Positions 7,823-15,054 of a stretch of 18,332 nucleotides of DNA are shown here, piece after piece. The notes beneath the pieces were generated by a model that had not been told where the DNA came from, ran no database searches, and saw nothing but the letters and a program-made list of their open reading frames with translations. The translations under genes and the position numbers were made by a program. This DNA comes from Flavobacteriaceae bacterium. GTDB taxonomy: Bacteria; Bacteroidota; Bacteroidia; Flavobacteriales; Weeksellaceae. Each line of letters starts with the position of its first letter. Within the stretch, counting starts at the first letter, position 1. The DNA lies in the NCBI GenBank assembly GCA_031289875.1, contig JAITOO010000014.1:1-18332 (forward strand). Direction: 5' to 3'.

Positions 7823-7830
7823 TATATTTG
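7823..7830 (+). promoter_or_regulatory. Candidate -7 box upstream of sucD
   Basis: TATATTTG, followed by CA, matches TAnnTTTG and lies 40 bp before the sucD start codon. The same ten bases occur before secA (15013-15022). No convincing TTG partner is present at 17-23 bp upstream. Confidence 0.45.
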
Positions 7831-7870
7831 CAATAAACATCATAAACTAACACAAAAATATTCGAGAGTT

Positions 7871-8743
7871 ATGTCAGTCTTAGTTAATAAAAATTCAAAA
7901 GTAATCGTACAAGGTTTTACAGGGAAAGAAGGAACTTTTCATGCAGAACAAATGATAGAATTTGGAACGAATGTTGTCGGAGGCGTTACCCCGAATAAAG
8001 GCGGAACAACCCACTTGGGAAAACCCGTTTTCAACACCGTGAAAGATGCCGTAGAGCAAGCTCAGGCAAACGTTTCCATTATTTTCGTGCCGCCTGCCTT
8101 TGCCGCCGATGCCATTATGGAAGCCGCCGAAGCGGGAATTAAGGTAATTATCTGTATCACAGAGGGAATCCCTATTGAGGATATGGTGAAAGTTAAAAAT
8201 TACCTCAAATCATATGATAGTGTTTTGATAGGACCTAACTGTCCGGGTGTGATTTCTGCCGACGAAGCCAAAGTCGGAATCATGCCGGGTTTTGTTTTCA
8301 AAAAAGGAAAAGTCGGTATAGTTTCCAAATCAGGAACTTTAACTTATGAGGCTGCTGACCAAGTGGTTAAGGCAGGTTATGGAGTTTCTACCGCTATCGG
8401 AATCGGCGGAGATCCGATTATCGGAGTTTCAACCAAAGAAGCGCTGGAAATGCTTGTCAAGGATCCTGATACCGATTGTGTCGTGATGATTGGCGAAATC
8501 GGCGGACAATTAGAAGCCGAAGCGGCAAACTGGTACAAATCTGTCGGTGTGTCGAAACCTGTTGTCGGGTTCATTGCAGGACAAACCGCTCCAAAAGGCA
8601 GAACTATGGGACACGCAGGCGCAATCGTAGGCGGAGAAAACGATACGGCTCAGGCAAAGAAGAAAATCTTGTCGGAGTGCGGGATTGTCGTCGTAGAATC
8701 TCCTGCCGACATCGGAAAAACAGTCGCCGGACTGTTGAATTAA
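7871..8743 (+). CDS. sucD: Succinyl-CoA ligase alpha subunit
   Basis: The 290-aa protein has the full family length. This subunit binds CoA and carries the phosphohistidine intermediate in the citric-acid-cycle step succinyl-CoA + ADP (or GDP) + Pi to succinate + CoA + ATP (or GTP). Seen in order: the N-terminal CoA-binding Rossmann motif VQGFTGKEGTFH (13-24), GGVTPNKGGTTHLG (37-50), GPNCPGVI (121-128), SKSGTLTYE (152-160), GIGGDPIIG (177-185), and GHAGAIVGG (247-255) with the active-site His at 248. The beta subunit gene sucC, which sits beside sucD in many bacteria, is not in this window, so the two are encoded apart. A weak GAGAG stretch lies just before the start codon. The outer-membrane gene that follows begins 21 bp after the stop. 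Confidence 0.97.
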   Translation: MSVLVNKNSKVIVQGFTGKEGTFHAEQMIEFGTNVVGGVTPNKGGTTHLGKPVFNTVKDAVEQAQANVSIIFVPPAFAADAIMEAAEAGIKVIICITEGIPIEDMVKVKNYLKSYDSVLIGPNCPGVISADEAKVGIMPGFVFKKGKVGIVSKSGTLTYEAADQVVKAGYGVSTAIGIGGDPIIGVSTKEALEMLVKDPDTDCVVMIGEIGGQLEAEAANWYKSVGVSKPVVGFIAGQTAPKGRTMGHAGAIVGGENDTAQAKKKILSECGIVVVESPADIGKTVAGLLN

Positions 8744-8764
8744 AGAGAATTAAATTTTTATATT

Positions 8765-9361
8765 ATGAGATATTTTTTCAGCAGAATAATGTTGGTGGTT
8801 TGTATGTTGCTTCCCATAATTGCTTTTTCGCAAATTCGTTACGGGGTAAAGGCTTCGTTCAATTACACAAATGTGACAAAGGTTCATTGGGATTCAGAAG
8901 AAAGAAAGGCTTTCGGAGTTGGTGTATTTGCACAAATTCCTCTAAATAGCAACAATCAGTTCTTTTTTCAGCCTGAGTTGGTGTATTCTCTTCAAGGCGA
9001 GACAGATGGGGGAGAGAGAGAAGGAACAGGAAAAGTAGATTATTTCCAAAATTACCTCAATATTCCGTTGATGGTTCGCGCCTATTTTTCCGAAGAAGAA
9101 AATGAATTTTTTGCAGAATTGGGACCTCAGTTAGGATTTTTAGTTCATCAAAAAAACAAAGAATTGGACGAAACCCATTACGGCAAACCTGCTACGTTTG
9201 ACCTGTCTGCGGGCGTAGGTGTGGGTTTTAGTTATCAAAGGAAATATGAATTTTTTGCGCGGTATAACTACGGTTTGGTTGATTCATACAAAGGTTATAA
9301 TGCTACAGGCGCAAACAGAACGTCTTTGGCAACTCTCACTTTAGCATATGTTTTTAATTGA
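8765..9361 (+). CDS. Small outer-membrane beta-barrel protein (PorT/porin-family type)
   Basis: The 198-aa protein starts with a Sec signal peptide (about residues 1-22, ending IIAFSQ). Alternating beta strands follow, of the kind seen in the Bacteroidota outer-membrane beta-barrel family PF13568: YGVKASFNYTN, FFFQPELVYSLQG, NYLNIPLMVRAYF, FFAELGPQLGFLV, and a final FFARYNYGLVDS with TLAYVFN at the C-terminus. An end in an aromatic residue plus one is typical of outer-membrane strands. At under 200 residues it would form a barrel of about eight strands, too narrow for a general porin. Annotation pipelines often call such genes porin family or PorT family; nothing here shows that it is the T9SS protein PorT. 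It lies 21 bp after sucD, probably on the same transcript, and ends at a hairpin terminator. Confidence 0.8.
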   Translation: MRYFFSRIMLVVCMLLPIIAFSQIRYGVKASFNYTNVTKVHWDSEERKAFGVGVFAQIPLNSNNQFFFQPELVYSLQGETDGGEREGTGKVDYFQNYLNIPLMVRAYFSEEENEFFAELGPQLGFLVHQKNKELDETHYGKPATFDLSAGVGVGFSYQRKYEFFARYNYGLVDSYKGYNATGANRTSLATLTLAYVFN

Positions 9362-9381
9362 TATAAAAAGTAATATTATAT

Positions 9382-9414
9382 AAAAAATCTCGAAATTTTT
9401 TCGGGATTTTTTTT
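9382..9414. terminator. Bidirectional intrinsic terminator between convergent genes
   Basis: A 14-bp stem pairs 9382-9395 with 9399-9412 (one U:G pair at 9390/9404) around a 3-base loop. The outer pairs are A-T runs, so both strands end in a U tract. It lies between the stops of the convergent beta-barrel and glycosyltransferase genes and could serve both. Confidence 0.8.
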
Positions 9415-9425
9415 GTTGAAAATAT

Positions 9426-10715
9426 CTATAATTTTTTGATTTCTTCCACAAGTTTTCGAGTGAGTTCTTTGCGGTGAAATTGCTGCAACTGCGGCGAAAC
9501 CGATGGTTGCATATGGTTTGTCCATTTTTCAAATTCGCTGAGGATGAAAGATTTAATTTCGTCTTTGTCCGAATACAAAAAGTGTTTGCCTGCCTGTGTT
9601 TGCCGTAAAATTTTTTCTACATCAGAGTTTTCTGCTCCGACGGACAAAACAATTCTTCCCGAAGCTAAGTATTCAAACAGTTTTCCGGGAATGATGCCTC
9701 TGGATTTTTCCTGTGGAAAGTTAGTAATTAACAGGATATCAGAATGATTCATTTCTTCCAGTGATTGGTGGTGAGACAAATAGCCTTTGTTCAAAATATG
9801 ATTTTTCAGGGGTGAATTTTTTAAATCTTCCAAGAGGGAATCAGCAATTTTTCCCACAAACTTAAGTTGAAAATTTTCCTCAAAGTACTTATTTTCAATA
9901 AGTAATTCATTCAGGGCTGACCATAAGTTTTGAGGATTACGAAGCGTTTCCAGCATTCCGATATAGGAAAGCGTAAATTTTTTTGTTTCAGTTTTTTGAG
10001 TATTAATTTCGGAATCGAAGCCGTTGGTAATGCAAACGACTTTTTTTGCTCCGATTTTTTCAAAATTTTCTTTGTCGGTGTAGCTCGTAGAAATCACTAA
10101 ATCAGATGTTTGCATTACTTCTTTTTCTAATTTTCTGTGCTTGCGGTCAGCCAAGAGAGTGAGTTTCAGTTGAGAATAATAAGAAATTTGTGTCCATGGG
10201 TCGCGGAAATCGGCAATCCATTTTAAATTTGGATTTAACTGTTTCAGTTTCAGTCCGATAAGGTGCATGCTGTGTGGCGGTGCAGTCGTAACCAAAATAT
10301 CTATTTGATTTTCTTTCAGGTACCTATTTAAAAATTTCACGGAGGGCTTAATCCAAAATTTTCTCGCATCAGGAATGAAAAAATTTCCTCGAATGAAAAT
10401 GGAAATATTAGACAAAAATCCTTTCTTTTTTTGCGTTTCAAATTGTCCTGCTTTGAAATCTTTGTTTTTTTTTGTCAGTTTTTCAGCAATTTTATAAGGT
10501 TCCCAAATGGGTCGCTTGATAACTTTCACTTTCGGGCTGACTTCTTTTTCCAAACTTTGGTCTATAATCGGATAGGATGGATTTTCAGGCACATACACGT
10601 AAGGCTCAAAACCAAAATCCGGAAGATATTGGGTGAATTTCAGCCATCGTTGCACGCCCGGACCGCCCGCAGGCGACCAATAATATGAAATGATGAGAAT
10701 TTTCCTGTCAGCCAT
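9426..10715 (-). CDS. Glycosyltransferase, GT4/GT-B type
   Basis: The 429-aa protein has no signal peptide or membrane segment and should act on the cytoplasmic side. The N-terminal Rossmann half begins KILIISYYWSPAGGPGVQRW; the GGPGVQRW stretch (17-24) is characteristic of a Bacteroidota glycosyltransferase group. TTAPPHSMHLIG (143-154) and IADFRDPWT (167-175) follow. The C-terminal nucleotide-sugar-binding half has CITNGFD (228-234), SYIGMLETLRNP (250-261) and IPGKLFEYLASGRIV (342-356), with E348 in the place of the conserved glutamate of GT4 enzymes. Donor and acceptor sugars cannot be read from the sequence. The gene is last in a four-gene minus-strand operon, 29 bp after the YfhO-like gene, so it probably works with that membrane protein on an envelope glycan. 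Confidence 0.85.
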   Translation of the reverse strand: MADRKILIISYYWSPAGGPGVQRWLKFTQYLPDFGFEPYVYVPENPSYPIIDQSLEKEVSPKVKVIKRPIWEPYKIAEKLTKKNKDFKAGQFETQKKKGFLSNISIFIRGNFFIPDARKFWIKPSVKFLNRYLKENQIDILVTTAPPHSMHLIGLKLKQLNPNLKWIADFRDPWTQISYYSQLKLTLLADRKHRKLEKEVMQTSDLVISTSYTDKENFEKIGAKKVVCITNGFDSEINTQKTETKKFTLSYIGMLETLRNPQNLWSALNELLIENKYFEENFQLKFVGKIADSLLEDLKNSPLKNHILNKGYLSHHQSLEEMNHSDILLITNFPQEKSRGIIPGKLFEYLASGRIVLSVGAENSDVEKILRQTQAGKHFLYSDKDEIKSFILSEFEKWTNHMQPSVSPQLQQFHRKELTRKLVEEIKKL

Positions 10716-10744
10716 TTTCCGTGTTTTTTTTCGTTAAAATACAG

Positions 10745-13252
10745 TTAATCAACCAAAGGTTGCCTTCTTTTTCTGTATTTCCAAAACAGCAGACCTGCGC
10801 TCAAAAGTACGAATACAGCGAAAGTTATTAGTACAATCGTTTGTCCTGTGCGGATTACAGGCGGGTCGAAGGTGAAAACAATCGTGTGCTGCCCGACGGG
10901 AACGACCAAACCGCGCAGCAGATAATCGACCTTGAAAATTTGAGAATTTTTACCGTCAATCGTTGCCGTCCAGCCGTGCGGATAGTAAATTTCCGAAAAA
11001 ACCGCCAGTTTTTCCGCTTTGCTATTGGCTTTATAGGTGAGTTTATCAGGACTATATTCTGTTAGTTGTATGATTGAAATTGTGTCGGTGGCAGGTTGTA
11101 CTTTTAAATCATGGGCAGACTGTACATCAACCACTGCCTGTCTTTTATTGTCAATTTTTCCGAGTTGAGTAATTTCCTCGTCAGGATTTTGAGCAAAGAC
11201 AACGTCGTTTACAAACCACGCATTTCCGTTGTTGTCAGGGTTTGGAATTACCTGTATTCCGGCAGAATCGTTGGAAATGATGTATTTAGTATTGAGCAGA
11301 TTTAAAATTTCAGAATTGAAATTTTTTGAAAAATATCGGTCGATAATGTCCTGATACCTGCGCAATTTTGCTGCATGATAGCCTCCGACAGATTGATGAA
11401 AATAAGACGTATTTGTCTCATTAAAAGGACTTAACAGCAGATTGAACACTCGATAATGAGAGTCGTCTTTTTCCTTAATAATATTCAAAACGTAATTCAC
11501 CGGCGCAGCTTGAACGATTTTTGCCAAAGTCGGGTCGGTTTGCGCTTTCTGCATCATCGTTTCGCTGACTTCCGTCGGGAAAGGATTTTTGTAAAACTGA
11601 CTGTCTACAAAATTGGAATCATTGAGGTAGCGCTTATTTACGCCCCACAAATCGACTAAAACCAGTGCTGCTACGGCAAAAATTACATATTCGGACTTGA
11701 ACCGTTTTTTTTCGGCAAAAAACAAAATTGCTCCCGTCGCCAAAACAAAGCCGAAAGTCCGGAGAATATCGCTTCTGAACAACTGGAAACGGTCTTGACG
11801 TATGGCTTCCAGCAAATCGTAATTGGTAATGTACTTTTCTTCCGTTTCGGTATGGAAAGTGAATAAATTTAATCCGAACAAATAGAAAATCAATAAGATA
11901 GCGAGAACAACCCCTGACGTAATGAGTAACACTTTTCTTTTGTATTGAGAATCAAGTTTTTCATCTTTGAAATAAGCGTAAATTCCGAGCAGAGCGAGCA
12001 GAGGAAGTGTAAATTCCGCAATGACTAAAACGGAAGATACTGCCCTGAATTTGTTATACATAGGGAACCAGTCAATCATAAATTGGGTAACGAAATTGAA
12101 ATTTTTTCCCCAAGCCAGCATGAAACTCAGCAATGTCGCCCCGACGAGCCACCATTTGTATCGTCCGCGATAGAAAAACAAGGCAAGAATTGCCAAAAAT
12201 ACCACTACTGCCCCTTCATAGGCGGGACCGACCGTTCCGGGCTGTTCGCCCCAATACGAGCCGTTGAAAACCTCTTGAAATTTGTTAAATTCTTCTTCGG
12301 ATTTGACCGTGCCGTTTTGTACGGCAGATTCTATGTGTGTGGTTTTGAAATCCTTTTCGTTGTTCCCTCCGCCCATAAAGTTGGGAATGAACAGGTTGAG
12401 CGTTTCCCATTTCCCATAGCTCCATTGCGTGATGTAATCCGATTCCAATCCGTTTTTTTTCGTATCTTTCTTGTTTATAGTTAGTTCTGATTTCCCACGT
12501 GTGGTCTCCTTCGAATACTCGTAAGTTGCCATGAGGCGTGAAGCGTTCATTCCAACGGCTAATAAAATTGAAATAAAAAACAATCCCGTAGAAATAGCAA
12601 ACGGCTTGATTTCCTTTGACTTAACAGCGTGTATCAATTCTACTAAACCGAAAATCCCCAAAGCGAGAAAGAGGTAATACGTCATCTGGACGTGGTTTGA
12701 GGCTATTTGCAGAGACAAAAACAGTGTAGAGAGAATAAATCCCCAAACGTATTTGCGCCGGTAGAGAAGGTAAACGCCTGCCACAAAAGGCGCAAAATAG
12801 GCAATAGTATGAACTTTGGCGTTGTGTCCTGCGGAAATAATGATGAAAAAATAAGTTGAAAAAGCGAACATGACACTTCCCAAAAGCGCAAATTTCCAGT
12901 TTTTCAACCAGACCATTCCGAGAAGGAAAAATCCGCCCAAAAGCAAGAAAATATAACTTGCTGGAACGGGCATGAAACGCAAAAGGCTATCTATTTTTTT
13001 GATGATGTCAGACGGAAAAGCTGCTCCCATTTGGTAAGTAGGCATTCCTCCGAACATGGAATTTGTCCAGTAAGTTTCTGTGTGATAAGTGCTTCTGTAA
13101 TCTACCAGTTCGTGCGCTCCGCCTTTGTAGTGAATAATATCCGGCTGGGAAATGTATTTTCCTGATAACAAGGGCGTAAAGTATGCAAACGCCAGAATAA
13201 CGAACAAAATCAGGCAGCCGAGTATCGGCAGCAAATTTTTATTTTTTTTCAT
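10745..13252 (-). CDS. YfhO-like multispan membrane protein (GT-C type)
   Basis: The protein has 835 aa from the preferred start. About a dozen transmembrane segments can be seen: TM1 near residues 7-27, a dense group up to about residue 250, further helices between about 345 and 530, and a last one near the C-terminus ending in the basic tail KYRKRRQP. A large soluble region lies between the last two groups. The first external loop carries SGKYISQPDI with D38, the place where GT-C enzymes keep their catalytic acid. B. subtilis YfhO is needed to glycosylate lipoteichoic acid outside the membrane; Bacteroidota homologues are uncharacterised. A longer frame opens at 13294, but its 14 extra residues are Lys-rich and overlap the upstream gene by 56 bp. 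The ATG at 13252 gives a normal membrane-protein start and a 14-bp overlap. Confidence 0.82.
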   Translation of the reverse strand: MKKNKNLLPILGCLILFVILAFAYFTPLLSGKYISQPDIIHYKGGAHELVDYRSTYHTETYWTNSMFGGMPTYQMGAAFPSDIIKKIDSLLRFMPVPASYIFLLLGGFFLLGMVWLKNWKFALLGSVMFAFSTYFFIIISAGHNAKVHTIAYFAPFVAGVYLLYRRKYVWGFILSTLFLSLQIASNHVQMTYYLFLALGIFGLVELIHAVKSKEIKPFAISTGLFFISILLAVGMNASRLMATYEYSKETTRGKSELTINKKDTKKNGLESDYITQWSYGKWETLNLFIPNFMGGGNNEKDFKTTHIESAVQNGTVKSEEEFNKFQEVFNGSYWGEQPGTVGPAYEGAVVVFLAILALFFYRGRYKWWLVGATLLSFMLAWGKNFNFVTQFMIDWFPMYNKFRAVSSVLVIAEFTLPLLALLGIYAYFKDEKLDSQYKRKVLLITSGVVLAILLIFYLFGLNLFTFHTETEEKYITNYDLLEAIRQDRFQLFRSDILRTFGFVLATGAILFFAEKKRFKSEYVIFAVAALVLVDLWGVNKRYLNDSNFVDSQFYKNPFPTEVSETMMQKAQTDPTLAKIVQAAPVNYVLNIIKEKDDSHYRVFNLLLSPFNETNTSYFHQSVGGYHAAKLRRYQDIIDRYFSKNFNSEILNLLNTKYIISNDSAGIQVIPNPDNNGNAWFVNDVVFAQNPDEEITQLGKIDNKRQAVVDVQSAHDLKVQPATDTISIIQLTEYSPDKLTYKANSKAEKLAVFSEIYYPHGWTATIDGKNSQIFKVDYLLRGLVVPVGQHTIVFTFDPPVIRTGQTIVLITFAVFVLLSAGLLFWKYRKRRQPLVD

Positions 13253-13442
13253 TTTTATTTTTTTCAATTTCTTCGTAATCAACGGTTTCAGCATCCCATT
13301 TTACCTTTGTTTTTTTGGCTTGCGGTTTTGGCTTGTTTCCGGCTTGTCCGGAAGACGGAGAACTGTCCAGCAATCGGCTTAAAAAGCGGAATACGAAAAA
13401 AGCGACGACACAAAAAAATATAATTTCAATTAATCTTCCCAT
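13239..13442 (-). CDS. Small DUF4834-type membrane protein
   Basis: The 67-aa protein has one transmembrane segment near the N-terminus (about 5-21), then a Ser/Gly/Pro/Lys-rich linker, and a short conserved-looking end with VKWDAETVDYEEIE before a Lys-rich tail. This architecture matches the DUF4834 family, small single-span proteins found in Bacteroidota with no known role. It starts 9 bp after the upstream lipoprotein gene and its last 14 bp overlap the start of the YfhO-like gene, so it is embedded in the operon and probably translationally coupled to YfhO. No catalytic residue is apparent; a role as a membrane adaptor or assembly factor is only a guess. Confidence 0.7.
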   Translation of the reverse strand: MGRLIEIIFFCVVAFFVFRFLSRLLDSSPSSGQAGNKPKPQAKKTKVKWDAETVDYEEIEKNKNEKK

Positions 13443-13451
13443 TTTTTGATT

Positions 13452-14477
13452 TTATTGATTGAGATAGGTGTGATTTTCAGATTTTTTTTCCATTTGCTGC
13501 TTCTGCTCTCCTTTTTTAGCAGTCTGAGTTTCAGTTAAAAACAAATCCAGATTGGCTTTGTTTACCCAGCCGCTTTTAGTGTCGAGAGTTATTTTTCCCG
13601 ATTGTGTTCCTTTTAAGGAAGCGGTAAGCGTAACGCCTTCTTTGGTTTCCGAGTGGTTTTGCGGAGGAATGTTGCCGCTAAGTGTGATTTCTGCCGTTTT
13701 GTCATCTACTTTTGTCAATTGATTGTAGCCCATGTCTTTCTTGGCAGGGTCGTTGTTCCACTTTTCTCCGATTTTCAATCCTTTTTCAGGAAAGCGAACG
13801 ACGGAACTTTCAAATAAATTTTTAAACATCTCAGGATTAAAACTTTGCTTCAAAATATTAATAAAATCGTCAAGTTCTTTGCCCTTCAAATCTCCGCTCA
13901 AAGTCGATTTGGCTTTGGTATAGATTGCGTCCATTCCCTGAATGTTGGAAGCCTTTCCGTGAACGTCCATGTCCATAGTGAACGATAACTGGCTCAGCGC
14001 TTTATAAACTTGCCACATTCTCGCTTGGTCAGGGTCGGACGGCTTGTTGCTGTTGGTATCCAAGACAAACTGCTGACCGTCGGCTTTGGTGGTAATTTTT
14101 TTAGAACCGATATTAATCTGCATATGATAGACATCATCCTTGAAACTCAGCACCTTAAAACTTATTTGCTCGGCAGTTTCCTGCGTAATGGACTGCGAAT
14201 TTCCGTCCATAGAAAGGGTTTGTTTGTTCACTTCGCGAGAGTTGAACGGATAGGTTTTCCCGACTTCGAGGTTGTATTTCAAATGATAAACGCCCAGAGA
14301 GTCCTGATAAACCGCTGTAACGGGGACAGCAGGAGCGACTGCGGCAGAATCCGAAACGGAAGGCTGAACAGAGGAAGTTGTATTTTTTGAGTTATCTTGC
14401 TGAGAAACAGCGCTTTTTTCGTCTTTTTTACAGGCGGCAATTGTCAGCAAAGCAAGTATGATAATTGATTTTTTCAT
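13452..14477 (-). CDS. Lipoprotein, DUF6263-like
   Basis: The 341-aa protein has a lipoprotein signal peptide with lipobox IAAC, Cys16 being the lipidated residue, followed by KKDEKS. A Ser/Val/Ala-rich linker (about 20-50) leads to a mostly beta domain (about 55-310). Readable stretches include YHLKYNLEVGKTYPFNSRE, SFTMDMDVHGKASNIQGMD, SVVRFPEKGLKIGEKWNND and SGKITLDTKSGWVNKANLDL. The pattern (measuring a quantity, a G-x-x-W domain end, a repeated statement of the same beta unit) resembles the Bacteroidota DUF6263 family, which has no known function. That family name is from memory and moderately sure. It would sit in the periplasm or outer membrane. It is the first gene of the minus-strand operon. 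Confidence 0.7.
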   Translation of the reverse strand: MKKSIIILALLTIAACKKDEKSAVSQQDNSKNTTSSVQPSVSDSAAVAPAVPVTAVYQDSLGVYHLKYNLEVGKTYPFNSREVNKQTLSMDGNSQSITQETAEQISFKVLSFKDDVYHMQINIGSKKITTKADGQQFVLDTNSNKPSDPDQARMWQVYKALSQLSFTMDMDVHGKASNIQGMDAIYTKAKSTLSGDLKGKELDDFINILKQSFNPEMFKNLFESSVVRFPEKGLKIGEKWNNDPAKKDMGYNQLTKVDDKTAEITLSGNIPPQNHSETKEGVTLTASLKGTQSGKITLDTKSGWVNKANLDLFLTETQTAKKGEQKQQMEKKSENHTYLNQ

Positions 14478-14506
14478 CGAATGAATTTAAAATTTGCCGC
14501 AATTTA

Positions 14507-14515
14507 CAAAGATTA
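14507..14515 (-). promoter_or_regulatory. Weak candidate -7 box for the lipoprotein-YfhO-GT operon
   Basis: On the minus strand the bases read TAATCTTTG, one base longer than the TAnnTTTG consensus, 29 bp before the start codon at 14477. No TTG partner is present upstream. Apart from this, the 231-bp gap between the divergent genes (14478-14708) shows no recognisable hairpin, repeat or RNA gene. Confidence 0.25.
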
Positions 14516-14708
14516 CACTTAAATACGGAAGTTTTAACGAGTTATTAACTGATTTTTTTTCAAAACAGACAGATTTTCAAAAAGTTAATGTTCTGAATTT
14601 GGCTAATAATTTCCCTCAATTTGACAAAAGAAAAAACAACTGAAATTTGGCTTGAAGTTTGATAGGGATTTCCAAGACAAAATTATGAATTAACAATATT
14701 TTTAAGAT

Positions 14709-14930
14709 ATGTATTGGACATTAGAATTAGCATCTTATTTGAGCGATGCGCCTTGGCCTGCAACCAAAGATGAATTAATTGACTACGCAATTCGTACAGG
14801 CGCACCTCTGGAAGTAGTCGAAAACTTACAAGCAATCGAAGATGAAGGAGAAATTTATGACAACATCGAAGAAATTTGGTCTGACTATCCTACCGATGAA
14901 GACTTTCTGTGGAACGAAGACGAATATTGA
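14709..14930 (+). CDS. DUF2795 family small acidic protein
   Basis: The 73-aa protein begins MYWTLELASYLSDAPWPATK and continues with DELIDYAIRTGAPLEVVENL, the DUF2795 pattern (a PxPATKDELIxxA helix, then GAPxEVxxNL). It is extremely acidic: 21 Asp/Glu against one Lys and one Arg. It carries three Trp, two of them in the first 16 residues. It has no signal peptide or membrane segment. Members of this family are short and strongly conserved within Flavobacteriia, but I know of no function for this version. The gene is monocistronic by its surroundings: divergent from the lipoprotein operon and followed by its own hairpin terminator. No consensus promoter box could be found before it. Confidence 0.88.
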   Translation: MYWTLELASYLSDAPWPATKDELIDYAIRTGAPLEVVENLQAIEDEGEIYDNIEEIWSDYPTDEDFLWNEDEY

Positions 14931-14950
14931 CGTTATTAAATAGTAACCCA

Positions 14951-14988
14951 AAACAGAAGCCCTATTTTTTTAGGGCTTGACTGTTTTT
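14951..14988 (+). terminator. Intrinsic terminator after the DUF2795 gene
   Basis: An 8-bp stem pairs AAGCCCTA (14957-14964) with TAGGGCTT (14971-14978) around a six-T loop. It is extended, after a 2-base bulge, by AAACAG (14951-14956) pairing with CTGTTT (14981-14986), and then T residues follow. It separates the small gene from secA. Confidence 0.8.
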
Positions 14989-15012
14989 AATTATCAATCA
15001 AGACATTTTTCA

Positions 15013-15020
15013 TATATTTG
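15013..15020 (+). promoter_or_regulatory. Candidate -7 box of secA
   Basis: TATATTTG, followed by CA, matches TAnnTTTG and lies 34 bp before the secA start codon and just after the upstream terminator. The same ten bases precede sucD. No TTG is seen 17-23 bp upstream. Confidence 0.5.
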
Positions 15021-15054
15021 CACGCTTATTATAAATTTATACATAACATACTAA

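Noticed and set aside
8476..8949. 157-aa plus-strand frame spanning the end of sucD and the start of the barrel gene
   Set aside because: Out-of-frame shadow over two supported genes; Arg-rich, low-complexity translation with no family resemblance.
8765..9361. Assignment as the T9SS protein PorT
   Set aside because: Only the general small-barrel family pattern is seen; nothing specific to T9SS PorT could be read, so no gene symbol was given.
13253..13294. Extended N-terminus of the YfhO-like protein
   Set aside because: It adds only a Lys-rich 14-residue stretch and deepens the overlap with the upstream gene; the internal Met gives a better membrane-protein start.
14478..14708. Possible small RNA or riboswitch in the 231-bp divergent gap
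   Set aside because: No hairpin with a T tract, no conserved riboswitch core and no repeat was found by eye.
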